Assembly: GCA_012513605.1 (NCBI GenBank)
Contig: JAAZBV010000137.1
Location: 1-64,000 of the forward strand
Origin: Desulfatiglans sp.
GTDB taxonomy: Bacteria > Desulfobacterota > DSM-4660 > Desulfatiglandales > HGW-15
Direction: 5' to 3'
Length of the DNA stretch: 64,000 nucleotides
The notes under the pieces were generated by a model that saw only the letters and a list, made by a program, of their open reading frames with translations, made no database searches and was not told the DNA's origin. Below, in pieces: positions 55,950-64,000 of this stretch; position 1 is the stretch's first letter; each line of letters opens with the position of its first letter. The translations under genes and the position numbers were made by a program.

Positions 55950-56084
55950 ATGCCACCAGGAGTAGAAGAAGAGGCTTTAAGATTTGCTGCCCAATCAGAA
56001 TCTTTCTCAAAACTGACTGATGAGGAACGGAAAACCCTTGATGAATTTTTGAAATTTCTGAGGTCTGAGGATGAAGGTATGTAA
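55950..56084 (+). CDS. Short helical ORF, possible antitoxin remnant
   Basis: 44 codons: begins M-P-P-G-V-E-E-E-A-L-R-F-A-A-Q, then S-K-L-T-D-E-E-R-K-T-L-D-E-F-L-K-F-L. Reading upstream in the same frame gives A-E-K-K-G-L-A-I-L-A-G-L before a stop, which could be the same protein broken. The tail resembles C-terminal parts of small antitoxin-like proteins. Low certainty. Confidence 0.35.
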   Translation: MPPGVEEEALRFAAQSESFSKLTDEERKTLDEFLKFLRSEDEGM

Positions 56085-56422
56085 TGAGAAATTATTCCGG
56101 CTGTAATTGATGCGAATATATTGAAACAAAGGGGTGGCCCGTACAGCCTTCAGCCTTCAGTCTGTTACAGCCTGTCCCCAAACAGTCTAAAGTCTAAAAC
56201 GCTTCAGCCTGATTTTCCCCTTGCTTTTTCAATAAATTAGTCCTAAACCTTTAGCCTGTGAAATTCATGATTATGACCGCGAAGCGGATTTCACCGGGCT
56301 TGGACATTGTACCTTTTCGGGTATAATGAATTATTGTCTTACGAGTCTTATCGTTTTCTCTAAAATCTTGAATCTTGAATTTTGAATATTGAATCAAGAT
56401 TTTTATTAATAGTATTTTTGAT

Positions 56423-56447
56423 GTCATTCCCATGCAAACGGGAATCC
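56423..56447. repeat. Second copy of the GTCATTCCC palindrome
   Basis: GTCATTCCC-atgcaaac-GGGAATCC. Same outer arms as the element at 25067-25090 but with a different loop, so it belongs to the same small repeat family. Confidence 0.5.
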
Positions 56448-56702
56448 AGTTGTATTTAATTTATAATTGTTGGGAACAGTCCAATATTAAGGGCTCCCCT
56501 GTTTGTTCTTTTGATTTTGTTTTGGATGTGAGCAGGGTAAAGGATATCATCAAATGAAGTGGAGGAGATGAACAAGAGTCAAAGGCAGACCCTTTTCAAC
56601 TTAGTATCCAAAGAAAACTTTATAATTAATGGAATGGTAAATTACCTAAAACAGGCTGATGCAGCCATAACATAATCAACTTAAAAAATAAGGAACAAGG
56701 AT

Positions 56703-56861
56703 ATGTCTCTAGAAATATTATTAGCATTATTAAGCATCGTGATCACAATATTATTAGCTCTTCTAGTAAAAACAAGGGTTAGCAAAAATAAAATAAATAT
56801 AAAAATGAAAAATAGTAAAGCAGAAATAAAAGATATTGTTGGCGGAGATAAGGTTAAGTGA
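56703..56861 (+). CDS. 52-residue membrane protein, first gene of the TPR-PIN cassette
   Basis: ATG at 56703 after AAGGA. One membrane helix (residues about 4-22, EILLALLSIVITILLALLV), a basic segment K-T-R-V-S-K-N-K, then a cytosolic tail carrying N-K-I-N-I-K-M-K-N-S (29-38) and D-I-V-G-G-D-K (44-50). The stop overlaps the next gene's GTG start by four bases (GTGA), so the two are coupled. The G-G-D-K tail recalls short glycine-aspartate motifs in bacterial conflict proteins. The same motif appears at the N-terminus of the partner. Confidence 0.65.
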   Translation: MSLEILLALLSIVITILLALLVKTRVSKNKINIKMKNSKAEIKDIVGGDKVK

Positions 56862-59800
56862 TAAATTTAAAAGATATTATAAAAAATATCTCTACTGTAG
56901 ATACCAAGTCATATAAACTTGATAATAAAAATCAACATAATACGATTAATCTCAAACAAAAAAATAGCACATTAAATGCAGATGAAATTATCTGTGGTAA
57001 TCAATACAATGAGTACCACATCCATTTCGATAATACAGATGATAAAAATATTAAAGATCTAATAGATATCAACTACGAACGAAAATCTTTATTTGATAAA
57101 GAAACAGTTGTACATTATCAAGAATCAGATATCCCTTCTCAGATTTCACTACTATTAAAAGAAGCAGAGAGTTTACAAAAAATACGTAAATTTAACGAAG
57201 CATTAAAAATATACTTGGATATTTCTACAGACCCATCAGTGTCGAACTTATTACCTCAAAAAGCTAGATTCACTATTAATCTAAATGTGGGGATTTGTTA
57301 TTTTAACTTAATATCAACCCCAAATTATTTGGAGGAGGCTAAAAAATATATTGATAGAGCTTATGGATTAAAAGAGGGACAAGATGAAGAAAGAATTTAT
57401 TTGGTTCTATCATGGTACTACAAAGAAATAGGAAATAATGTTTTATCAAAAACCATGCTTAACGAAGCTATTAAGATAAATCCTGAATATATAAGAGCGA
57501 TAAATATGCGAGCTCTTATCAGAAAAGAAGAAGGTGAAAAATTAGAGGAAATACTTAAAGATTATTTTGATGAAAACGGTGAGTTGAAAGAATTATTTAA
57601 AGAAAATGAAAACGTTTTTATAAATCTGGGTCAACTCTTTTATATGGCAAAGAAAAATGATGATGCCATAGAATGGTTTGAAAAGGCAAAAGAAAGGATA
57701 GGAGATGATTTTATAGTAATTGCTTTACTAGGAAATTCATATTTCTTTAAAAGCTTGAAAGGAAAAGAGTACCTCAATGATTTTAATATAAATAAAGATA
57801 TTAATTTTGAGGCATTATGTAGATCATGGGAGTTATTTAAAAACGCTTTTGAAATTGCTGAAAGTGTTGGCTTAGATGCGACATTAAAGCCATTTATTTT
57901 AAATTTTTCGACCGCGAGTATTCTAATTGGTAAGTATAAAGATGTAATAGATAAATTAAACAAGGCAATTAAGTTGGGTATTTCAGATGATGATTTGCTA
58001 AGAAATAAAGCAAAAATCGAGGCGATATCTGGTTCAACAGATGAAGCAAAAAAAATACTTCAAAGACTTTCTGATAAGAATTCATCTATCAACTTTTCAT
58101 TGATATTGTTTTCAGAAGGCAGATATACAGAAGCAATCAATAATCTAAGAAAAACGTTAATGGAAGATAGTCTAGAAGATGAAGACATTGAATTTTGTGA
58201 AGCTCTTCTTTGTGAATGTTTAATAAAAAATTCAGAAACGCCTGAAGCTCTTAAAATATTAAATAAAATAAAAAAGGAAAGCAGGGATACATGGAGAAGT
58301 GATCTAGTTTGGGGTAAGTATTATGAGCATATAGGAAATATTTCAGAATCTGAAAAGTATCATACAAAAGCACTAAAAATATCAGAAAATCATCCTTATG
58401 CATTTATTGAAACAGTTATATTTTTAGGAAGAAATAAGCAGTATCAAAAATCCATTGAGCTACTGAAGGCAAGTTTTAATATGCCTTTTTTCCATGTAAT
58501 GAAGCAGGATGTATATCTATTCCTCGCAAAATCATATTTTTTCATTGATGATTATGAGTCTGCAATAAATATAATAGAAGAAGCTAGTAAAGAAAATGTA
58601 GAAAAACAAATTTTTACTGAAATACTTATTGAATGTTACATGCGATTAAAAAACTACTCAGAAGCACAATTGATCCTAGAGAAAACATATTATAAAGACC
58701 CATTGAAAGATTCCAATATACTTAATTTATCAACATGCTTGGCTTTGCAAGGCAAAATTGAGGAAAGTATAAGACTATATAATAAGGCTGAAAAGTTAGA
58801 AAAAATAAAAAAAGATTCAAAATTCTATATGCAATATAGTCAGCTATCCTTGTTAAACGAGGATAAAGAAAGTGCCTTAAAGTATGCGGAAAAAGCAAAA
58901 GATATAGACATAGATATACCAAAATCTTCGGCACATAGCTTCTATATGCAAATGAGCCTTCGTTGTGGAAAAACTGATCAGACTGTTGAATATATGATGG
59001 ATTACCACTCATCTTTTCCAAAAGAGATGTTAGTAAAAACAATAAAGGCAGTAGAAGATAAAAACGGAAATGAAAAGCAGTTGACTGATGAATTTAAAAA
59101 TGAGTTATTAAAAATTAATGAAAGATTTCAATTTTTAATTAATCAATACAAAACAAATCCATTTCCACTGCATTTCCTTTCTCGTTTTTTTAATAGAACT
59201 TTAAATGAAGTTTATTATTGGAGAATAATTTATGGCATTCCAATATATGTGGATTCTGGAAGTCCCTATTTACATAAATCCGAAATCGAAAACTTGCAAA
59301 CAACTGAAACACTTCTCGTTGATAATGTCGCATTAATGATCTTAAATGAACTAGGCTTAATAGATGAACTATTTAAAGAGTTCAATCAAATTATTATTCC
59401 ACAATCACTTTTTGAAGAAATCCAAAATAACATCTTACTTGTCGAAGATCCGAAAAATATAAAATTATGGAAAACATTAAAATCAAATCCTAAAGTCCTT
59501 TTCTGTCATATACAAACAGACTTCGATTTTTTAAGTAAAGGCTTTTTAGATTTTATTGGACAAGCCACTTTTGATTGTTTGAATATTGCAAAAAAAGAAG
59601 GGCATATTTATTGTGCAGGTGATGATAGATTAAAAAGGCTGGCATATAAGGAAAAACTCAAAGTTACCGGTATATATGCACTATTAATAAATCTACATAA
59701 AAAAGGTGCAATCGATGGAAATACTCTTTCAAAATATAAACTTAAATTGTTAAGTGAAAATCATACTTTTATATCTTTCAATAGTGATGACTTATTGAAT

Positions 59801-60289
59801 ATCACAAGAGAAAGACAATATGAATGCGGTGATGAATTGGATATCTTTTTTGATACTATTTTTAAAGAACAACCTAATATAACGAGTTTTGTAGCAGTTT
59901 TCAGAGAAACATTAATGAGAATGATAATGTATGGTATTAAAGCTAATGTTCTTGCTGGCTGGATATTTAAATACATAGAAATTTATCAAAGAATATTTAA
60001 GAATGAATATACAGCTCATAATTTTCCACACTTGTTTCAGAAAAGACCAAAAGAAAATTATAGAGGTCACGAAATAGATATTATTGAGATATGTATGCTA
60101 GCTTTAATAGATATTTTATTGATAATAGAATCTAATATAAAGGAGCAAAATGAAAAAAAGATACTTTATGATACATTTTACAATACAATTAACCACAGTG
60201 AATTATTTCAAATATATAACAATGAAATGATTGAATTTGTTAAAGATACAATAAAAAGAAAAGAGTCGTTCGGCGTCGTAAATGGGTGA
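56858..60289 (+). CDS. Large TPR protein with C-terminal PIN-like nuclease domain
   Basis: 1143 residues from a GTG at 56858. N-terminal 60 residues contain N-T-I-N-L-K-Q-K-N-S (28-37) and D-E-I-I-C-G-N (42-48), then many tetratricopeptide-type helix pairs (about 95-690). Near 815-960 is a PIN-like fold: L-L-V-D-N-V-A (about 821), S-L-F-E-E-I, and Y-C-A-G-D-D-R-L-K (about 920) supply the acidic residues expected of a metal-dependent RNase. The final 180 residues are helical and unknown. Very AT-rich, with codon use unlike the neighbours: likely horizontally acquired. Resembles TPR-(GreAB-C)-PIN proteins described in conflict systems, but the middle domain is not confirmed. Confidence 0.7.
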   Translation: MINLKDIIKNISTVDTKSYKLDNKNQHNTINLKQKNSTLNADEIICGNQYNEYHIHFDNTDDKNIKDLIDINYERKSLFDKETVVHYQESDIPSQISLLLKEAESLQKIRKFNEALKIYLDISTDPSVSNLLPQKARFTINLNVGICYFNLISTPNYLEEAKKYIDRAYGLKEGQDEERIYLVLSWYYKEIGNNVLSKTMLNEAIKINPEYIRAINMRALIRKEEGEKLEEILKDYFDENGELKELFKENENVFINLGQLFYMAKKNDDAIEWFEKAKERIGDDFIVIALLGNSYFFKSLKGKEYLNDFNINKDINFEALCRSWELFKNAFEIAESVGLDATLKPFILNFSTASILIGKYKDVIDKLNKAIKLGISDDDLLRNKAKIEAISGSTDEAKKILQRLSDKNSSINFSLILFSEGRYTEAINNLRKTLMEDSLEDEDIEFCEALLCECLIKNSETPEALKILNKIKKESRDTWRSDLVWGKYYEHIGNISESEKYHTKALKISENHPYAFIETVIFLGRNKQYQKSIELLKASFNMPFFHVMKQDVYLFLAKSYFFIDDYESAINIIEEASKENVEKQIFTEILIECYMRLKNYSEAQLILEKTYYKDPLKDSNILNLSTCLALQGKIEESIRLYNKAEKLEKIKKDSKFYMQYSQLSLLNEDKESALKYAEKAKDIDIDIPKSSAHSFYMQMSLRCGKTDQTVEYMMDYHSSFPKEMLVKTIKAVEDKNGNEKQLTDEFKNELLKINERFQFLINQYKTNPFPLHFLSRFFNRTLNEVYYWRIIYGIPIYVDSGSPYLHKSEIENLQTTETLLVDNVALMILNELGLIDELFKEFNQIIIPQSLFEEIQNNILLVEDPKNIKLWKTLKSNPKVLFCHIQTDFDFLSKGFLDFIGQATFDCLNIAKKEGHIYCAGDDRLKRLAYKEKLKVTGIYALLINLHKKGAIDGNTLSKYKLKLLSENHTFISFNSDDLLNITRERQYECGDELDIFFDTIFKEQPNITSFVAVFRETLMRMIMYGIKANVLAGWIFKYIEIYQRIFKNEYTAHNFPHLFQKRPKENYRGHEIDIIEICMLALIDILLIIESNIKEQNEKKILYDTFYNTINHSELFQIYNNEMIEFVKDTIKRKESFGVVNG

Positions 60290-60865
60290 ATGGAGACCGT
60301 CCATAAAACAAAGACTGTCAGACCTACACATTTCACAAAAGCGACTCCTAAATGAAAAAGTCAATGACAGGCTGTTAGCTCATTTAATTTGCTGAGAATG
60401 TAAAGCCTTGACCCGTATATAAATGGGGATGTCCTAAGGCTTTTAAGTTATGCAAGCACGAATCTTACAATCTAACATCGTTTTTACATGGATGTTTTGA
60501 TCGGGCCGGATAGAGTCTGTGACTTTACCAAAACCTATTTATTGTTTTATGACATCTATCTGTCGTAATGGCGATTTTCAATATAGCATAATGAAACTTA
60601 GAAATAGGAGAAAATCATGGCAAATAAGCATATCTGGAAAAGAAGTAATGACAATTGCAGAGGCTGAAAAGGAAAATGTTCCCTTTTAATATAAATGACG
60701 CATTATTGAGATATTGTTTGGCTGCTTAGCTTAACACGACCCTATAAAATACATGATCCACCTTATAAACTTAATATTGTTGAAGCCCTATAATACAGGC
60801 TTAATTAGATAAAACAGCAGGAATTATTGAAACAGGAATAGTTGGAAGCAGAACGGGAGAGATAT
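60290..60865. other. Intergenic region after the accessory cassette
   Basis: 576 bases without a convincing gene. A short open stretch near 60628-60690 (S-I-S-G-K-E-V-M-T-I-A-E-A-E-K-E-N) may be a remnant of a gene. AT content falls back towards the surrounding level, marking the end of the island. No tRNA or direct repeat of an integration site was recognised. Confidence 0.45.
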
Positions 60866-62539
60866 ATGAATAAAACCAGTGTAAACATAATGCTGGGGGG
60901 AGAGGCCGGTCAGGGGCTTCAGACTGTCGGGCCTATTCTTGCTAAAAGCCTCATCCGGGAAGGCTATTCGATTCATGTCACGCAGACCTACGAATCGAGG
61001 GTCAGGGGAGGGCATAATGTCTTTGCCATACGGGCCGGTACAGGTAAGATAGAATCTCCATATGACTGGATAGATATCCTGGTATGCTTGAACAAAGAAA
61101 GTTATAAAATCCACCGGAATAGACTGACAGACGATGCTGTTGTTATCTGTGACGATGACTGGGAAATTGAATTTGATAGAAAAATCATCGTCCCTTCCAA
61201 ATTGCCCGGAGAAAAAGTAACCAGAAACAGCGCTGCGATAGGGATAGTCGCCGGCCTGATCGGTGTTGATAAAAATACCCTCATGAGCGTGTTTAAAGAA
61301 TCGATGGACAGCGGGAAGGCAAAGGAAAATATTATTACAATTGAGGCCGCCTTACTGTGGCTTGATGAAAACAAGATTGATTTTAAACTGTTACCTGAAA
61401 TTATGAAACCTGAAAAAAAATGGATGCTGACAGGCCATGAGGCAATCGTCCTTGGAGCTGTTTCAGCAGGGATTAAGTTCTGTTCCTTTTACCCTATGAG
61501 CCCGGCCACATCAATAGCCCAGACCCTTATAGATTATTCAAGTAGAATGGGTCTGATAGTAGAGCAGGTGGAAGATGAAATAGCAGCTATAAACATGGCC
61601 CTGGGTGCTTCATATGCTGGAGCCCCCGCTATCGTTCCGACATCGGGCGGGGGATTTGCACTGATGACAGAGGGCGTGAGCCTTGCAGGAATAAGTGAGA
61701 CCCCCATAGTAATTGTGGTCGCCCAGCGGCCCGGGCCGGGAACAGGTCTTGCCACACGCACTGAACAGGCTGATCTTATGCTTGTTCTTCACGCAGGTCA
61801 TGGAGAATTTCCCAGGGTCATTTACTCCCCCGGTAATGTCGAGGAGTGCTTATACCTTAGCCGGAAGGCGGCCTTTATGACAGAGAAATTTCAGGTTCCG
61901 GCCTTTGTACTTACTGACCAGTATATTGCCGAATCTTATCAGGACGTAAAACCGGTTAACATAAAAAAGCTTACCTGTGTGAACCCGGGTGAACGGGCCT
62001 CCAATATATCTACACCATATCAACGCTATAAGATTACCGAAAGCGGTATATCACCCCGCCTCCTTCCGGGTTTTTCGGAAAACCTTGTAGTTGCAGACAG
62101 CCATGAGCATACAGAAGAAGGTCATATGACCGAAGACCTTAACCTGAGGCCGCATATGGTGGATAAAAGGATAAACAAAGTAAATAATATGGAGGGTGAA
62201 GCTGTTTTACCGGAATATACCGGTAATAACAAACCAGAGATCCTTTTTGTCTGCTGGGGCTCAACAAAAGGGGCAGTGAAGGAGGCAGCGGGGCTGCTTC
62301 AATCAAGAGGCAAAAAGACAGCAGTCCTTCATTTTTCACAGGTGTGGCCCCTCTATCCGGATAACTTTTTAAAATATCTTGAAGGGGCAGGGAGAGTCGT
62401 CTCGGTTGAAGGAAACGCCACATCCCAGTTTGCGAAACTGATACGTCGCGAGACAGGATTTATGATAGAGACCAGAGTATTGCGTTATGATGGTCTCCCG
62501 ATAACGCCCGATTTTATTCTTGACAGGTTGACTCTATAA
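60866..62539 (+). CDS. korA: 2-oxoacid:ferredoxin oxidoreductase, fused gamma-alpha subunit
   Basis: 557 residues from the ATG at 60866 (GGGAGAG upstream). Residues 1-185 are the gamma domain (G-G-E-A-G-Q-G-L-Q-T-V-G; S-R-V-R-G-G-H-N). From about 190 comes the alpha domain (L-T-G-H-E-A-I-V-L-G-A-V; F-Y-P-M-S-P-A-T-S-I; E-D-E-I-A-A-I-N-M-A-L-G-A). Typical of KorA-like enzymes that oxidise 2-oxoglutarate or related oxoacids to acyl-CoA. Substrate not certain. Confidence 0.9.
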   Translation: MNKTSVNIMLGGEAGQGLQTVGPILAKSLIREGYSIHVTQTYESRVRGGHNVFAIRAGTGKIESPYDWIDILVCLNKESYKIHRNRLTDDAVVICDDDWEIEFDRKIIVPSKLPGEKVTRNSAAIGIVAGLIGVDKNTLMSVFKESMDSGKAKENIITIEAALLWLDENKIDFKLLPEIMKPEKKWMLTGHEAIVLGAVSAGIKFCSFYPMSPATSIAQTLIDYSSRMGLIVEQVEDEIAAINMALGASYAGAPAIVPTSGGGFALMTEGVSLAGISETPIVIVVAQRPGPGTGLATRTEQADLMLVLHAGHGEFPRVIYSPGNVEECLYLSRKAAFMTEKFQVPAFVLTDQYIAESYQDVKPVNIKKLTCVNPGERASNISTPYQRYKITESGISPRLLPGFSENLVVADSHEHTEEGHMTEDLNLRPHMVDKRINKVNNMEGEAVLPEYTGNNKPEILFVCWGSTKGAVKEAAGLLQSRGKKTAVLHFSQVWPLYPDNFLKYLEGAGRVVSVEGNATSQFAKLIRRETGFMIETRVLRYDGLPITPDFILDRLTL

Positions 62540-62569
62540 ATTTTTTTGCTTTAAAGGAAAGGGCTGAAG

Positions 62570-63421
62570 ATGGTCACTCTAAAAGATTATGGTGAATATG
62601 AAACAGCATGGTGCCCCGGATGCGGGAATTTCAATCTTCTTGATGCTGTTAAGGATGCTCTTGTTAAACAGGGGCTGAAACCGCACCAGGTACTGTTTGT
62701 CTCAGGCATCGGGCAGGCTGCAAAGGCCCCTCATTATTTAAACGCAAATCTCTTCAATGGCCTCCACGGCCGTGCATTACCGGTTGCCACCGGCGCAAAA
62801 CTGGTTAACCCCGATCTTGCAGTCATAGCCGAGAGCGGAGACGGATGCATGTATGGTGAAGGGGGCAATCATTTCCTCTCTGCTATACGACGCAATATAG
62901 ATATAACAGTACTGGTACATAATAATCAGGTTTATGGTTTAACCAAGGGTCAGGCCAGCCCGACCTCTGATAAGGGGTTTATTACAAAGACACAACCAGA
63001 AGGGGTGATCCCTGTTCCTTTTAACCCTGTTGCCACAGCTATTTCTCTTCATGCTGGCTTTGTAGCACGTTCATTTACCGGGATGAAGGAACACCTGACA
63101 GCAATGATAATAGAGGCGATGAACCACAGGGGATTTGCCATAGTTGATATACTTCAGCCATGTGTCTCATTCAATCATGTGAATACCTTTAAGTGGTATA
63201 AGGAAAGGTGCACGGAGTTGCCCACTGGTTATGATCCTTTAAACTGGGTTTCGGCAATGGAAAAATCGCAGATATGGGGAGATGAGATACCAGTTGGTAT
63301 TTTTTATAAGAACAACCGACCTTCATTTGAAGGAAATTTTTCTGTCCTTGAAAACGGACCCCTTGCAGGAAGAGGTGTTAATCATTTGAAACTTGCGGAG
63401 ATTATGAGTTACTACTTATAA
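62570..63421 (+). CDS. korB: 2-oxoacid:ferredoxin oxidoreductase, beta subunit
   Basis: 283 residues. Thiamine-diphosphate-binding subunit: cluster cysteines in W-C-P-G-C-G-N, V-S-G-I-G-Q-A, L-H-G-R-A-L-P-V-A-T-G, the TPP motif G-D-G-C-M-Y-G-E-G-G-N-H-F, and N-N-Q-V-Y-G-L-T-K-G-Q-A-S-P-T-S. GGAAAGGG precedes the ATG, 30 bases after korA. Works with the fused gamma-alpha subunit; no delta (ferredoxin) gene is visible. Confidence 0.92.
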   Translation: MVTLKDYGEYETAWCPGCGNFNLLDAVKDALVKQGLKPHQVLFVSGIGQAAKAPHYLNANLFNGLHGRALPVATGAKLVNPDLAVIAESGDGCMYGEGGNHFLSAIRRNIDITVLVHNNQVYGLTKGQASPTSDKGFITKTQPEGVIPVPFNPVATAISLHAGFVARSFTGMKEHLTAMIIEAMNHRGFAIVDILQPCVSFNHVNTFKWYKERCTELPTGYDPLNWVSAMEKSQIWGDEIPVGIFYKNNRPSFEGNFSVLENGPLAGRGVNHLKLAEIMSYYL

Positions 63422-63542
63422 TGAAATAAGCCGGCGTCTGTGAACTTGTCTGCTGCGGCTAACCCATGATACTTCAGGATTAGCGGGTGGATTTTTTGGC
63501 ATCTAAAATTAAAATATTTTTAATATCTCCTGATAATAAATA

Positions 63543-63576
63543 AAGCAGAGCCGGAATCCTCACACCGGCCCTGCTT
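63543..63576. terminator. Strong hairpin between korB and the small Cys-rich gene
   Basis: AAGCAGAGCCGG and CCGGCCCTGCTT form an 11-12 bp stem with one mismatch and a 10-base loop. Lies just beyond both convergent stop codons. The minus-strand side is followed by TATTTATT. Likely a bidirectional terminator. Confidence 0.7.
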
Positions 63577-63583
63577 CTATATT

Positions 63584-63751
63584 TTAGCAACCGCAGCCGC
63601 AGCCGCAGGAATCAATCTGATATTGCATACAACCGCAGTTATCAACTATATAATAATTTATGCATGGATCGCAAAGATCATAGCATAATACCTCATCACG
63701 TTTTTTAAGGTCCTTTTTTGTGGACCTTTTATTTTTTAATTTGGTATCCAT
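63584..63751 (-). CDS. Very Cys-rich small protein
   Basis: 55 residues from the ATG at 63751 (GGGGGTGG upstream; a TTG at 63775 is in frame). The N-terminal half is strongly basic (K-L-K-N-K-R-S-T-K-K-D-L-K-K-R). The C-terminal half has nine Cys: L-C-Y-D-L-C-D-P-C, D-N-C-G-C and a terminal S-C-G-C-G-C-G-C. No tRNA-like or ribosomal family fits. Could be a metal- or thiol-binding small protein or a RiPP-like precursor with a basic leader and Cys-rich core. No modifying enzyme gene is next to it. Confidence 0.65.
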   Translation of the reverse strand: MDTKLKNKRSTKKDLKKRDEVLCYDLCDPCINYYIVDNCGCMQYQIDSCGCGCGC

Positions 63752-63973
63752 AGTTCCACCCCCTTTTATGTCCAATCATGTAAAGCCTTTAAGTTTTCAT
63801 TTGAAACTTTTTTGCTTTATCCATGGCCTATAAATAATCATGCATTGCTAATATTCAAGCCTTTTTTTTGCCTTTGTACGAAAAAGAAAGGGCGATCATA
63901 TTATACCTAAGATTATGCCTGTTATAAGACCTGATGAGGACTTGCTAAAGTCATAAAAATAAAAGGTCAGTTA

Positions 63974-64000
63974 TTAGCATCTGCATTTCTTGCAGCCCCT
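63974..64000 (-). CDS. Partial C-terminus of another Cys-rich protein at the window edge
   Basis: On the minus strand the last codons read R-G-C-K-K-C-R-C then TAA TAA. The pattern is like the C-x-C end of the small protein at 63584, so it may be a tandem Cys-rich gene cut by the window edge. Only eight codons are visible; low certainty. Confidence 0.25.
   Translation of the reverse strand, partial: RGCKKCRC

Larger units (their letters stand above)
55711..56702. other. Gene-poor region inside the accessory island
   Basis: Nearly 1 kb of AT-rich sequence. It holds a 44-codon frame (55950-56084), short direct repeats (CAGCCTTCAGCCTTCAGTC near 56140), an inverted repeat AAATCTTGA ... TCAAGATTT (56363-56402) around a TTGAAT-rich stretch, and a GTCATTCCC...GGGAATCC hairpin (56423-56447). 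A 35-codon frame at 56568-56675 follows GGAGG but is too close to it to be convincing. No mobile element ends recognised. Confidence 0.5.

Overview
The window looks like chromosome of an anaerobic, metabolically flexible bacterium, most likely a Desulfobacterota (deltaproteobacterial) lineage. This rests on gene content: an octaheme cytochrome c, a 2-oxoacid:ferredoxin oxidoreductase, an old-yellow-enzyme-type Fe-S flavoenzyme, maturation genes for (selenium-dependent) molybdenum hydroxylases, a UGA-encoded selenoprotein, and Fe-S assembly genes fused to cysteine/methionine synthesis. No rRNA, tRNA, CRISPR array or intact insertion sequence was recognised, so the taxonomic guess is an inference only.

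Layout. 0-9.2 kb (minus): a six-gene operon of secreted or anchored beta-propeller proteins, a family-4 glycosyltransferase and a LolCDE/MacB-like ABC exporter; a paralogous propeller gene and an iron-sulfur flavoprotein follow on the plus strand. 11.6-25.0 kb (plus): one long sulfur-trafficking cluster (Rrf2 regulator, nifS, nifU, mnmA, cysK, metX, metW, cysE, then xdhC, yqeB, larE, a second nifS, a ThiF-like protein, an OYE-family reductase). 25.3-37.5 kb: a periplasmic rhodanese, then on the minus strand an Rrf2 regulator, metY, a decayed cystathionine gamma-synthase-type gene, and the assimilatory sulfate set sbp-cysT-cysW-cysA-sulfite reductase-cysH-cysD-cysN. The leader of metY holds a cysteine-rich small ORF followed by a terminator, with a possible antiterminator pairing: a likely cysteine-sensing attenuator. 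37.6-54.2 kb: an adenylate cyclase with TPRs, a carboxylesterase, a selenoprotein read through UGA with a SECIS-like hairpin, an octaheme cytochrome, a signalling block of sensor kinases and response regulators, a frameshifted amrS gene and a hemerythrin. 54.2-60.8 kb: an AT-rich accessory island with gene remnants, a RhuM-like gene and a two-gene cassette (52-residue membrane protein plus a 1143-residue TPR-PIN protein) that looks like a conflict/defence module. 60.9-64 kb: korAB-like genes and very small Cys-rich proteins.

How it fits together. Sulfate is imported (Sbp-CysTWA), activated to APS (CysDN), reduced directly by an APS reductase (CysH with Fe-S cysteines) and then by a small siroheme sulfite reductase. 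Sulfide is captured by CysK (O-acetylserine from CysE) or MetY (O-acetylhomoserine from MetX). The APS-kinase-like tail of CysN has lost its P-loop, which fits an APS-only route. Cysteine sulfur is mobilised by two NifS proteins for Fe-S clusters, tRNA thiolation (MnmA) and probably cofactor sulfuration (XdhC/YqeB/LarE/ThiF).

The most notable items are the putative Cys-codon attenuator, the exported U-x-x-C selenoprotein, and the TPR-PIN cassette whose two proteins share a short sequence motif.
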